Origin: Syntrophobacter sp. SbD1 | GTDB taxonomy: Bacteria; Desulfobacterota; Syntrophobacteria; Syntrophobacterales; Syntrophobacteraceae | Assembly (NCBI GenBank): GCA_900290365.1 | Contig: OMOE01000096.1 | Span: 7,907-57,037, forward strand | Length of the DNA stretch: 49,131 nucleotides | Direction of reading: 5' to 3' | Part shown: in pieces, positions 5,803 to 13,875 of the stretch | How positions within the stretch are numbered: position 1 is the first letter of the stretch | Layout: each line of letters starts with the position of its first letter | Translations under genes and position numbers: made by a program | Notes under the pieces: generated by a model | Databases searched by the model: none | Told to the model about the DNA's origin: nothing | The model's input: the letters and a program-made list of their open reading frames with translations, nothing else

Positions 5803-6987
5803 ATGGCGTACTTAATGGAAGAGCAGGCGCGCGGGAGCGCCCACCCCCCAGGCGGGCAAGCTCGAGCGCTAGGGGCATCGAGTGAGACGGTCGCTTCTCT
5901 TGGTATACATCACGAGTTAGCTGTACCCCTGGAGAGCGCGAAGCATGTTCTATGGCGGCTTCGGCGCTATCGTCTGCAATCATATGCAAGAGAAATCATG
6001 AGCTTTCAAATGCGAGGTCCCGGACTCGAACATAGGGTTGCGTATTGTCTTCGGGCCATTGCTCCAAAACACCAAACGGTTCAGATTTGGAAAAAGCAGG
6101 ATCAAGCCCGCTATAAAGGCTTGATGGTCTGCGGCTCGATTTGGGTCTGTCCGGTTTGTGCGGCCAGGATCTCAGATTTTCGCCGGCAGCATCTGACAAA
6201 AGCTGTAGATGATTGGACCAGGGCAGGCGGCATGATCTTGATGTTAAGCCAAACGGCGCCTCATCATAGAAACGATCCGTTGAAAGACCTCCTTCTGAAA
6301 TTTAGTAAGGGCCGGGTGCTTATGCACAATAGGAAAGCTTGGAGGACCTGGGTCGAAAGAAACGGTTTGGTGGGGTCGGTAAGAGCCCTGGAGGTGAACT
6401 ATGGAATCATGAACGGATGGCACATTCACATTCATGAGCTTTTATTTTTCAAGAATGGATTTCATCCGGATCGTTTCCATGTACACGCTGATCTCTATTA
6501 TCAATGGGAAAATGCTTGTCACTCCGTGGGCCTGGAAGCACCTACGTTTCATCGCGGTATAAACGTCCAGGATGCCCGTTTTGCGGCGGGATATGCTGCA
6601 AAGTGGGGTATCGAATCGGAAATCACAAAAAGCCACGTCAAGCACGCCAAAGGGGGGAATTTCGGACCTTTCGACATGCTTGAGGAATACGGCCAGGGCA
6701 CGAAAAATTTTGATCGGCTCTTCAGGGAATATGAGGGGGCTTTTCGTGGGAAAAAGCAACTTCAGTGGTCGCATGATTTGTGGAAGCTGCTTCATCCTTG
6801 CGGGGAAAAAGAAAAATCAGATCAAGAGGTAGCTGAAAAGATCGAGGATAATGCCGTTTTCCTTGGATCTCTCGACCGTAAGCAGTGGGCCCGGGTTGTC
6901 GCGGCTGAAAAAAGAGGTGAGCTCCTGGAAGTTGCGTCCGTTAGGGGATGGAATGGGGTTCTAGAATTAATTGGAAACCTTTTCTGA
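5803..6987 (+). CDS. Rolling-circle replication initiator, HUH Rep_1 type
   Basis: A 394-residue Rep protein of the pUB110/pC194-like family. Seen in order: a Cys pair in CGSIWVCPVCAARIS (a usual Rep_1 zinc or structural motif); the strand MILMLSQTAPHH; the HUH motif in GWHIHIHELLFF (His207-His211); YYQWENACHSVG; and the catalytic Tyr264 in FAAGYAAKWGIE, the standard YxxKWG context. The C-terminal 100 residues are charged and helical. The start ATG at 5803 has GGAGGGG 7 bases upstream. Rep_1 proteins nick the double-strand origin and stay joined to the 5' end through Tyr. Followed closely by a small gene and an integrase at tRNA-Val, it marks this as a chromosomally integrated plasmid-like element. 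All catalytic residues are present, so it may still be active. Confidence 0.88.
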   Translation: MAYLMEEQARGSAHPPGGQARALGASSETVASLGIHHELAVPLESAKHVLWRLRRYRLQSYAREIMSFQMRGPGLEHRVAYCLRAIAPKHQTVQIWKKQDQARYKGLMVCGSIWVCPVCAARISDFRRQHLTKAVDDWTRAGGMILMLSQTAPHHRNDPLKDLLLKFSKGRVLMHNRKAWRTWVERNGLVGSVRALEVNYGIMNGWHIHIHELLFFKNGFHPDRFHVHADLYYQWENACHSVGLEAPTFHRGINVQDARFAAGYAAKWGIESEITKSHVKHAKGGNFGPFDMLEEYGQGTKNFDRLFREYEGAFRGKKQLQWSHDLWKLLHPCGEKEKSDQEVAEKIEDNAVFLGSLDRKQWARVVAAEKRGELLEVASVRGWNGVLELIGNLF

Positions 6988-7000
6988 ATGGAGATGAGAA

Positions 7001-7243
7001 ATGAAAAGAGAAGAGCAATTCACCCTGATTTGTTTGATGCATTTCCCATGTTTGGGTTCTGCAGGATCGCAAAAGCAATTCGACAAGATGGTAAAAACGC
7101 TTTCTTGCACTGTGTGTGATGATAAGAACGCGGGAGAGTGTACGGGGCGGGGCCTGAAAGGGGTAAAGGTCATGGATTGCATGAACGAGAAACTCAATGA
7201 TGGGGAGTTTGGCATTATCGGGAACGGTAAAATTTTCGGATAG
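7001..7243 (+). CDS. Small Cys-rich hypothetical protein
   Basis: An 80-residue protein starting 14 bases after the rep stop, with GGAGATGAG as ribosome site. It contains six Cys: two near the N-terminus (LICLMHFPCLGS) and four in the middle (SCTVCDDKNAGEC and MDCMNEK). The C..C...C...C spacing could bind a metal or an Fe-S cluster. No membrane segment or recognised domain is seen. Its position between rep and integrase, probably cotranscribed with rep, suggests an accessory function of the element such as directionality, copy control or host interaction. That is a guess from context. Confidence 0.6.
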   Translation: MKREEQFTLICLMHFPCLGSAGSQKQFDKMVKTLSCTVCDDKNAGECTGRGLKGVKVMDCMNEKLNDGEFGIIGNGKIFG

Positions 7244-7326
7244 GGGCTAACTCTCCGAGTTTCTTTTTATATTCATCATTAGCTCAGCGACACTTTAGGG
7301 TGGTATCCTCAGTGGACGTTTGCTCG

Positions 7327-7390
7327 CCAACATACACATGCGGTAAGATGCCTTCTGTCCGGGCAACAGAAAGGGAGGCGTGTATGTTGG
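7327..7390. repeat. Inverted repeat enclosing the integrase start codon
   Basis: CCAACATACAC (7327-7337) and GTGTATGTTGG (7380-7390) are perfect 11-bp complements. The integrase ATG (7384) lies inside the right arm. Between them is a second hairpin, TTCTGT (7353-7358) with ACAGAA (7366-7371), and the ribosome site AGGGAGG. If folded in mRNA, the outer stem would hide the start codon. As DNA, the arms could be recombinase or repressor sites. Confidence 0.7.
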
Positions 7391-8571
7391 GAGGCATTTA
7401 CTCTAGCGAAAGATGCGAGCTGTGCGGGGTCAGAATGGAAGATAACGGGAAAGATGCCGTTTGCTGTCCGAACCCGAAGCATAAGAAACAGAGGGCAACT
7501 AACGTATTCGTTAAATTTCCGGGGGTCTTCAAGCGGTTCAAGGATTATGAGAAGGCATTTCAATTTCTTCACGGCGTCCGATTCAAAACGACTGAAGGGA
7601 CTTTCGACGAACGGGACTACAAAAAGTCGAATCCGCTAGGCTTCGACAATCTGGCCGAAAAATACCTTGAGATCAAAAAGGAAACAGTGAAGGCCGGGTC
7701 ATTCACTCATATCAAAAGAGACATCGAGAAGGCCTCGGTGTATTTCGGATCGGCTAATATAAAGGAAATCGGCTACGGAGAAATTGAGGATTTCATACTG
7801 CTTCAAAAGGGGATTGCGAGTAAGACTCGGCATAATATCAAGGCAAACATCCATGCCTTCTTCACCTGGTTGGTCAAAAGAAGAGTGCTTCCTAAAGACC
7901 AAATGCCCGACTTCCCGGAAGTGAAATTCGAGCTTTCCTGGCGGAAGACGATTACGACCGAAGTGCAGGATTCAATACTCGAAGAGATCAAGCGCATTTG
8001 TTGGAACAAAAATCCACGAATTTATATCGCTATCAAGTGGGCCGCTACATACATCATGCTGCGACCTGGAGAGCTTCGGGGGATTTTGGAAGAGGATATC
8101 GACCTTGAGCGGGGGGTTGTCTTCGTCAAAAAGCATAAGACCGACCGGCAAACATCAAAAATAAAATGCTTTCCTCTCAATCGGGATGATCTGGAGTTGG
8201 TAAAATCACTGTCAAGGGGATTTCCCAAAATGCCTTTCTTCCGTCGTGATCGCGGAGGCGGCGGGAAGTCGGCAGGCACACCATTCGGTAAGCACATTCT
8301 TTATGACTACTGGAAGCAAGCATGCAAAAACGTCGGTATTGAGGGAATTGACCTGTACGGTGGGACGCGACATAGTAGTGCAACCGATTTGAGGCGGAAA
8401 GGTCTTACTCCAGAAGCGATACAGAACCTTACGGGGCATGACACAAGTCAAGCATTTCGGAGGTATTACCAGGTAGATTTAGACGAGTTGCGGGAAGGCT
8501 ATGAACTGGTACGCCAGGCGAAGACCTCTGCACCAATTTTGCACCTCCAAAATAGGAAAGCCGACCCATGA
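7384..8571 (+). CDS. Tyrosine recombinase / integrase
   Basis: A 395-residue phage-type integrase. The ATG at 7384 is preferred because GGGAGG precedes it by 5 bases; the frame opens at 7300 without a ribosome site. The N-terminal residues carry a zinc-ribbon-like cluster (CELCG...CCPNPKH). A SAM-like core-binding domain follows (about residues 75-180), then the catalytic domain with Arg227 (LRPGELRG), Arg329 (GGTRHSSAT), His352 (LTGHDTS) and the nucleophile Tyr361 or Tyr362 (RRYYQVD). The box II His normally three residues before the second Arg is Gly here. The gene stops 28 bases from the 3' end of tRNA-Val, the typical layout of an element integrated in a tRNA gene. Confidence 0.92.
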   Translation: MLGGIYSSERCELCGVRMEDNGKDAVCCPNPKHKKQRATNVFVKFPGVFKRFKDYEKAFQFLHGVRFKTTEGTFDERDYKKSNPLGFDNLAEKYLEIKKETVKAGSFTHIKRDIEKASVYFGSANIKEIGYGEIEDFILLQKGIASKTRHNIKANIHAFFTWLVKRRVLPKDQMPDFPEVKFELSWRKTITTEVQDSILEEIKRICWNKNPRIYIAIKWAATYIMLRPGELRGILEEDIDLERGVVFVKKHKTDRQTSKIKCFPLNRDDLELVKSLSRGFPKMPFFRRDRGGGGKSAGTPFGKHILYDYWKQACKNVGIEGIDLYGGTRHSSATDLRRKGLTPEAIQNLTGHDTSQAFRRYYQVDLDELREGYELVRQAKTSAPILHLQNRKADP

Positions 8572-8581
8572 AGATCGGCTT
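8558..8581 (+). terminator. Weak hairpin after the integrase
   Basis: AAGCCGA (8558-8564) pairs with TCGGCTT (8575-8581) across the integrase stop codon. Seven pairs with a 10-base loop but no T run, so at best a weak terminator. Confidence 0.35.
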
Positions 8582-8599
8582 CCAGTGCCACTTTACAAA

Positions 8600-8672
8600 T
8601 AGGCGGGAGAGGATTTGAACCTCCGACCTCCACCGTGTGAGGATGGCACTCTCACCGCTGAGTTACCCGCCC
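8600..8672 (-). tRNA. tRNA-Val (anticodon CAC)
   Basis: Read on the minus strand: acceptor GGGCGGG with CCCGCCT (one G-U pair at the end), TA at positions 8-9, D stem ACTC/GAGT with CGGT in the loop, anticodon stem CCATC/GGTGG around loop CTCACAC, and T stem GGAGG/CCTCT around TTCAAAT. The anticodon is CAC, reading GUG valine codons. The discriminator is A. The 3' CCA is not encoded. The integrase abuts the 3' end, so this is the likely attachment site, with the gene restored by the element's own copy or left intact. Confidence 0.93.
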
Positions 8673-8756
8673 CCAAGCTCCCGCAAACCACTCTTGCGGG
8701 ATAATGTTCTATCGCCATTCTTTATATCCGATACCTTTGCCTAACGCAATAAAAAG

Positions 8757-8787
8757 CAGTCGCCAGTGGACAGTGGTCAGTGGTCAG
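8757..8787. repeat. Heptamer tandem repeat (CAGTGGT type)
   Basis: Units CAGTCGC, CAGTGGA, CAGTGGT, CAGTGGT and a final CAG, exactly 7 bp apart. It overlaps the stop codon (TGA on the minus strand, 8784-8786) of the TraB-like gene. Confidence 0.8.
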
Positions 8788-9500
8788 AAAAAACAACTGT
8801 TGAGCAGCCTGCATGAATCCGCTTCGATCCCAAGAAGCTCACGGATCGTTTCTACGGTTCCTCCACGGCAAAGATGCCACCAACCGCCGATATAGACGGG
8901 CCGCTCGGGGCTGAATCTTTGGAGGGCGGACGTTATTTGAGACGCCATATGTTTTTCCCTCTCCTGCCAGAACAGGGGATCGGATGATGGCGTTTCAGGC
9001 AGTGAAGGCCCTCCTGCGATTCTTTTTGAGGCCCGGGCATACAGGGAGGAAACAGTCGGCCCGGCGCTATCGAGTCCCAGGAGTCGCTCGATATTTTCGG
9101 CTGAAATCATTTCCGGCCATGTCTCGATCCATTTGCGGCTAAACTCGGAGTAGTCCGCCGCAATAACGTGTCCCCGGGTTTTTTTCGCGTATGCCGCAGA
9201 GGCCCTGTACTCGTAGGGAATGCTTATCTGGCGAAGAATCGCACAAATTTGCGCGTGTTTCATCGCGAAGCCGAAATCAATGTTGAGTTTTTGAGACACC
9301 ATTTGAACGCGTTTGAGAAACAGCTTTCGAAGTTCGGTTGAGCGTTCTTTTCGGAATTTCAGGGCAAAGGGGCTGATTTCCACCAAAATGAGGTCCGGTC
9401 TGTGATCCTCAAGGAAAACGCTGGTCTTGGAAAAACCTTTTGGGTCATGGTGAACCGTCCCCAGCAGTATCAGTCCTGAACTAATTCGGGGAAAAGGCAA
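8784..9500 (-). CDS. TraB/PrgY/GumN-like protein
   Basis: A 238-residue protein opening with LILLGTVHHDPKGF, followed by HRPDLILVEISPFALKFRKE and, near the C-terminus, MASQI...RPVYIGGWWHL. A GTxH strand, then a PD(L/V)xxVE strand, then a late GxxH is the pattern of the TraB/PrgY/GumN (Tiki-like) fold, thought to be metal-dependent peptidases or pheromone inhibitors. Function here is unknown and the match is by pattern only. The start is TTG at 9500 with CCAGGAG six bases upstream, inside the 3' end of the HAD gene, which it overlaps by 31 bp, so the two are translationally linked. The stop codon lies in the heptamer repeat at 8757-8787, so the C-terminus may have been altered by that repeat. 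Confidence 0.6.
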   Translation of the reverse strand: MPFPRISSGLILLGTVHHDPKGFSKTSVFLEDHRPDLILVEISPFALKFRKERSTELRKLFLKRVQMVSQKLNIDFGFAMKHAQICAILRQISIPYEYRASAAYAKKTRGHVIAADYSEFSRKWIETWPEMISAENIERLLGLDSAGPTVSSLYARASKRIAGGPSLPETPSSDPLFWQEREKHMASQITSALQRFSPERPVYIGGWWHLCRGGTVETIRELLGIEADSCRLLNSCFF

Positions 9501-10150
9501 TTTAACTCCTGGAAATGATTTATATTCAGCTCAGCCTTCAAAGAGGGGTTCTTGTAGCTGACGAAATGAATGCCGGTTGCCAGTGCCAGGGCCTCGTCCA
9601 CCCTTGAATCGCCTATATAGAGGACATGCTCCGGCCCGACCTTGAAAGCGGCGAATATTTTCTCCATTATTTCGGGATGAGGCTTGGGGTTGCGAACGTC
9701 GGAGGCTGACACGACCAGGTCGAAATACTCTCTCAGGTTGTATTGCTTCAGTAGTTCCAGGGTAGAAACCGTGCGGTTTGTCGCCAGCGCGGTCTGAAAA
9801 TTCTTATTGGCAAGTTTTAGAAAAGGGACCAAGCCGGGTTCACAGGTCAGGTAGTTGTTGAAAGGGCCAAAGTCGATAGTTTTTAAATACTCGAAGGCCC
9901 GGTCGAAATCCTCGCCCTGCCCCCCGGTCAAATAGATCAGCGACTCGCGAACAGGGTGCATATGTATGAATTCGTACTGGTCCTCCGTGACCGGGGGACC
10001 ACTGATGATCTTCATGATATGAGTATAGAATTGGATATTGGCCTCTCGTGAATCGAAAAGGACCCCGTCGCAATCCAGTGCGATTACCTTGAGGTTGCCG
10101 ACTTTGGCCAGAAATGTTTTCCCTGCTCCGTTGCTCTTTTCTTTTTTCAT
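9470..10150 (-). CDS. HAD-superfamily phosphatase (Gph-like)
   Basis: A 226-residue haloacid-dehalogenase-type hydrolase. Motif I is VIALDCDGVLFDS (DxDxV nucleophile), the cap follows (about residues 40-105), motif II is TALATNR, motif III Lys is in NPKPHPEIM, and motif IV is LYIGDSRVDEAL. The order and the helical cap point to the phosphoglycolate phosphatase / beta-phosphoglucomutase branch; the substrate cannot be named from sequence. The ribosome site before the ATG at 10150 is weak. It is divergent from nadB with a 100-base gap and overlaps the downstream TraB-like gene. Confidence 0.85.
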   Translation of the reverse strand: MKKEKSNGAGKTFLAKVGNLKVIALDCDGVLFDSREANIQFYTHIMKIISGPPVTEDQYEFIHMHPVRESLIYLTGGQGEDFDRAFEYLKTIDFGPFNNYLTCEPGLVPFLKLANKNFQTALATNRTVSTLELLKQYNLREYFDLVVSASDVRNPKPHPEIMEKIFAAFKVGPEHVLYIGDSRVDEALALATGIHFVSYKNPSLKAELNINHFQELNCLFPELVQD

Positions 10151-10250
10151 TTTATCGCGATCCGTAGCGGACCTCCGTTTCTTTTATTATGATTAAATAA
10201 TTGCCGCAGGCTGCTTTTCATACTAATAAGGGGAGTATGAGGATTCTGGA

Positions 10251-11960
10251 ATGAAAAATCAATTCGATTATCTTGTAATCGGCAGCGGCATTGCCGGTCT
10301 AACTTTCGCCCTGAAAGCGGCTCGGAGCGGATCGGTAGCAATTGTAACAAAAAAAGACAGGCTTGAAACCAACACTAATTACGCGCAGGGCGGAATAGCC
10401 TGTGTTGTGGGGCAGGACGATTCATTCGATCTCCACGTCCAGGACACCTTGGAGGCGGGAGACGGACTGTGTCATCCCGAGGTGGTGGATTTTGTCGTAA
10501 AAACCGGCCCGGACCGGATCGGGGACCTTCTGGCGCTGGGTGTCGCGTTCAACCGGGGGGCTGAGCCGAACTCATTCGACCTGGGAAGAGAAGGCGGGCA
10601 CAGCCGAAATCGGATTCTCCATGCCCAGGATATGACCGGCAGGGCTGTTGAAAAGGTTCTGATTGCCGCCGCGGAATCGGACCCCAATATCGTTATCTTC
10701 GAAAACCATATGGTTCTGGACCTGATAGTCCAGCAGCAATCGATGAAAGCCGGTTCTCTGGATCTTTACCAGAAGGACATATGCCGTGGCGCATACATTC
10801 TCGATATAGCCGGAGAACAGATTCATACTTTTGTGGCAAACTCCGTTCTTCTTTGCACCGGGGGGGCGGGCAAGGTCTATCTCTACACAAGCAATCCCGA
10901 CGTAGCAACAGGGGACGGGCTGGCCATAGCATACCGGGCAGGGGCCAGGCTGGCGAACCTGGAATTCGTTCAGTTTCATCCCACCTGTCTCTATCATCCG
11001 ACGGCCAAAAACTTCCTGATCTCCGAGGCGGTCCGGGGCGAGGGAGGCAGGCTGATCGACCGCCGGGGCCGGGCCTTTATGGAGAAATATCATCCTCTCG
11101 GGGATCTGGCGTTTCGCGATATTGTGGCTCGCGCGATAGACACGGAAATGAAGAGGACCGGAGACGATTGTGTTTTCCTGGACATCAGCCACAAGGGCGG
11201 TGAATTCCTCAAAGAGCGATTCCCGAACATCCTCCAGAAGTGCCTGTCCCTGGGAATCGACATCACAAAGGACCCTATCCCCGTTGTTCCGGCGGCTCAT
11301 TACATGTGCGGAGGGATCATCACCAACGCAGCGGGACGCACAACGATCCAGAACCTCTATGCTATCGGTGAGTGCGCCTGCACGGGGTTGCACGGCGCAA
11401 ACCGCCTTGCAAGCAATTCGCTGCTGGAAGCGATGGTTTACGCTCACGCGGCCGCTTTGGAGTGCACCGGACAAATCCAGTCCTGGCGGAGCCGTAGTCT
11501 TCCGGAAGTGCCTGACTGTTCGGAAAGAATCGCCACTCAGAATTCATCGAGCAATGAAATGGTAATGATAGCGCACAATTGGGACTTTATCAGAAGACTG
11601 ATGTGGAACTACGTCGGTATCGTCAGAACTGACAAGAGGCTCGACCTGGCCCTCACCCACATAGTGCAGATAAGGGCGGAATTAAGGGAGCACATGCCCA
11701 ATATTCCGCTGAACGGCGACCTTGTGGAACTTCAGGGGCTTGGCCTGGTGGCCGAGCTTATCATCAGGTGCGCAGTTCGGAGGAAGGAGAGCCGGGGACT
11801 GCACTTCAATGTGGACCATCCCGAAAAAGACGATTCCAACTGGCTCCAAGACACTGTCGTTAGGAAAAATCCAGCGGAAGAATTCATTTCAACGGTGCGG
11901 TTCAGGACAGATGAGCCGGCTTCCGGGCAGGGCCGGCCTCTTTCGTTTCTGCATCTATGA
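10251..11960 (+). CDS. nadB: L-aspartate oxidase
   Basis: A 569-residue flavoprotein that oxidises L-aspartate to iminoaspartate, the first step of de novo NAD synthesis, acting with NadA. The N-terminal FAD site is YLVIGSGIAGLTFALKAA. Other family motifs are NYAQGGIACVVGQDDS, SRNRILHAQDMTGRAVE, CTGGAGKVYLYTSNPDVATGDG, FVQFHPT, ISEAVRGEGG, VPAAHYMCGG and LHGANRLASNSLLE. The C-terminal helical domain is complete and slightly longer than the usual 530-540 residues. In anaerobes NadB uses fumarate or quinone instead of oxygen. nadA and nadC are not in the window. Its last 59 bases overlap the convergent membrane-protein gene. Confidence 0.96.
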   Translation: MKNQFDYLVIGSGIAGLTFALKAARSGSVAIVTKKDRLETNTNYAQGGIACVVGQDDSFDLHVQDTLEAGDGLCHPEVVDFVVKTGPDRIGDLLALGVAFNRGAEPNSFDLGREGGHSRNRILHAQDMTGRAVEKVLIAAAESDPNIVIFENHMVLDLIVQQQSMKAGSLDLYQKDICRGAYILDIAGEQIHTFVANSVLLCTGGAGKVYLYTSNPDVATGDGLAIAYRAGARLANLEFVQFHPTCLYHPTAKNFLISEAVRGEGGRLIDRRGRAFMEKYHPLGDLAFRDIVARAIDTEMKRTGDDCVFLDISHKGGEFLKERFPNILQKCLSLGIDITKDPIPVVPAAHYMCGGIITNAAGRTTIQNLYAIGECACTGLHGANRLASNSLLEAMVYAHAAALECTGQIQSWRSRSLPEVPDCSERIATQNSSSNEMVMIAHNWDFIRRLMWNYVGIVRTDKRLDLALTHIVQIRAELREHMPNIPLNGDLVELQGLGLVAELIIRCAVRRKESRGLHFNVDHPEKDDSNWLQDTVVRKNPAEEFISTVRFRTDEPASGQGRPLSFLHL

Positions 11961-12378
11961 CCGGTTCGGCGGAATCGTGGAACGGGGCCTCGATAAGCTT
12001 TGGAGCGTTCTGGTTCTGTTCTATCCGCATAGTGAGCATTCCGCCCATTATGCTGATTTCATAGTTCCTGTCCGCTCTGCCAAACGAGTCCTTTAGTTTG
12101 TTTAGCTGCTTTTTTGCCTTCCTGTAAATATAGACCATGCTGGCTGCGAAGAGCCCGACAATGAGCAAAAAGACCCAGCCCGGCGTGGAGATAACCTTGC
12201 CGATAAACATGATTATTCCCATGATGCCAAAAACGAACAAAACCTGAAGCCCAATGATCATGTAGAGATAATAGACGCCCTGGTCTATCGTGGGTTCGCG
12301 ATCTGTCCCGCTTTTGGCCGCTGCGGGCTCGGGGCCCGGCCCTTCTTTTTTTCTATTGCTCAAGCGGCGAAACCACAT
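11902..12378 (-). CDS. Membrane protein with two TM segments
   Basis: A 158-residue protein with a short basic N-terminus (MWFRRLSNRKK), two adjacent membrane helices (YLYMIIGLQVLFVFGIMGII and PGWVFLLIVGLFAASMVYIY) and a soluble tail. The tail holds KKQLNKLKDSFGRAD, then GGMLTMRIEQNQ, then an acidic Ala-rich end. I place the start at ATG 12378, four bases after the stop of the upstream gene, with AGGGGAA upstream; the open frame extends to 12441 and would overlap that gene. No family recognised. It is cotranscribed with the preceding membrane protein. The 3' end overlaps nadB by 59 bp in the opposite direction. Confidence 0.7.
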   Translation of the reverse strand: MWFRRLSNRKKEGPGPEPAAAKSGTDREPTIDQGVYYLYMIIGLQVLFVFGIMGIIMFIGKVISTPGWVFLLIVGLFAASMVYIYRKAKKQLNKLKDSFGRADRNYEISIMGGMLTMRIEQNQNAPKLIEAPFHDSAEPVIDAETKEAGPARKPAHLS

Positions 12379-12382
12379 ATCT

Positions 12383-13186
12383 TCAATGTTCCCCTGGTTG
12401 TAAGAATTGCGCTCGGGTTTGTTCATCAGTTGGGGCAGCAAGCATATGCGGGATGGGATTTTGTTCCAGCATTTCTCTTTTTATTCGATATTTTTCAATC
12501 TCCATCTGATTGGTAAGCATCTGTTTTGACAGCCTGTAGCGAAGATAAATCACCCAAACGAGCAATCCTCCAACGAACATGGACACTCCCATAAAAAACC
12601 AGGGATAATTCTTTACCGCGCCAAAGAAAGAACCGGCCAGATCGCCGAGGATCGACGGAATTAACCATAAAATAAGCATGGACATGACAATCATGAACCC
12701 AACGCCCAAAATCGAGAAGTTCTTCGAAACGCTGAGGAAAGTGCTAAAACGGGTTTTGTTCAGCCCCGTGTCCTCATGAATTTCTTCTTTGGGGCCTGCT
12801 CCGTTTAAAAGGATTAGCCAGACCTGGGCCATGAAGAAGAGCATCAGGATAAGACCAAGAGGCATTCCGACGGCCAGCAGAATCCAGGCCCGGTAGTTGA
12901 ACGGCACCATTTCGGATTCGAGTTGGGTAGTATAATTTTTAAGAGAACCAAAGTTGTTTTCAAACAACATTTTCTCATAGGAACTCAGGGCGGGGCCGGG
13001 ACTTTCGTAAATTTTTCTCCCCTCGGAGTCCAGGATCGAAACCCTGGATTTAAGACCCGACTGGTTAAAGGTGGCAACAAAAATTCCCAGCTGAAGCAAG
13101 AGGAGCAAAATGGTCCCTATCGCCAATATTCGCTTTGGATATTTTGCGTCATCGAAAAACTCGGAAAGAGACAAACTTTTGAGCAT
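12383..13186 (-). CDS. Four-TM membrane protein with extracytoplasmic loop
   Basis: A 267-residue protein from ATG 13186 (MLKSLSLSEFF; GGAAGTGG upstream). TM1 is ILAIGTILLLLLQLGIFVA, then a loop of about 70 residues (SRVSILDSEGRKIYESPGP...), TM2 ILLAVGMPLGLILMLFFMA, TM3 ILGVGFMIVMSMLILWLIP and TM4 FFMGVSMFVGGLLVWVIY. It ends in a basic, Met/Gln-rich cytoplasmic tail. The loop after TM1 looks like a small periplasmic sensor-like domain, but no known domain is recognised. It forms a two-gene operon with the next membrane protein. Confidence 0.7.
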   Translation of the reverse strand: MLKSLSLSEFFDDAKYPKRILAIGTILLLLLQLGIFVATFNQSGLKSRVSILDSEGRKIYESPGPALSSYEKMLFENNFGSLKNYTTQLESEMVPFNYRAWILLAVGMPLGLILMLFFMAQVWLILLNGAGPKEEIHEDTGLNKTRFSTFLSVSKNFSILGVGFMIVMSMLILWLIPSILGDLAGSFFGAVKNYPWFFMGVSMFVGGLLVWVIYLRYRLSKQMLTNQMEIEKYRIKREMLEQNPIPHMLAAPTDEQTRAQFLQPGEH

Positions 13187-13435
13187 ATCCACTTCCAAAA
13201 CAATTTCTTTAAAAATTTTTAGACAACCGATTCCCAAGCTAAGTCACGTGCATCCGGAAAGCTAACATTGCGTGATGCAGCGAGTCAATTAAAAACACCC
13301 TACAGCACCGGCCGGCGATATAAGACCAATGAATCCTGTTGAGCGACTAAGGAATTAGAGGTAAAAGAGGCAGGGCTGTTGATTCCCGGTGAGGGAGGGG
13401 CCCTTGTTCAAACTACTCATGCTGGAGGGTCGAGT

Positions 13436-13732
13436 ATGCTTAAGCACGTGGTATTTTTGAAATTCAAACAGGGTGTGCCTGATTCCGCCATAGCCGAGAT
13501 GGAGGATGGACTCGCGGAACTTCCGGGAATTATCCCGGAAATAGTGGAATTCCAGTCAGGAAGGGATGTGGCGCATTCCGAGAGATCTTACGATTTCGCA
13601 CTGGTGTCGGCGTTTGAGAATCTTGAAGCGATGCGCCGCTATCAGGTTCATCCCGCGCATCAGAAGGTGCTGGATAAAATCAAGGGGCTTTGCAATAGTA
13701 TACTTGCCGTTGACTTCGAATATGTGTTATAA
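13436..13732 (+). CDS. Dabb (stress-responsive A/B barrel) protein
   Basis: A 98-residue protein from ATG 13436 (MLKHVVFLKFK; GGAGGG upstream). It follows the dimeric alpha-beta barrel pattern: strand HVVFLKFKQGV, helix IAEMEDGLAELPGII, strand EIVEFQSGRDVAH, strand YDFALVSAFENLEAMRRYQVHPAHQKV, and a last strand SILAVDFEYVL. The conserved HPAHQ motif is typical. Members of this family are small, often stress-induced proteins of uncertain chemistry. It stands alone before the cold-shock gene, with 143 bases between them. Confidence 0.9.
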   Translation: MLKHVVFLKFKQGVPDSAIAEMEDGLAELPGIIPEIVEFQSGRDVAHSERSYDFALVSAFENLEAMRRYQVHPAHQKVLDKIKGLCNSILAVDFEYVL

Positions 13733-13875
13733 GAAACATGTAAAAGCTGGTTCGATATTTTGAATTCCTCGGAGATCGGTCTTTCGCCAATGTAAGGGAA
13801 AAGCGGTTCCAAGGTAAGTTCGAAGTGCCGCAACCCCGTGCAAAAAACCTCAATAAATCGTTAGGAGTAGTTCCA

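Noticed and set aside
5682..5885. 67-residue plus-strand ORF before rep
   Set aside because: It overlaps the rep start in another frame, lacks a ribosome site and crosses the palindrome at 5718.
371..8640. T-arm relic at 371-395 as the distal att site of the tRNA-Val element
   Set aside because: It shares only the general T-loop pattern with the tRNA-Val 3' end (GCGGGAG and TTGAAC); the stems differ, so it is not a copy.
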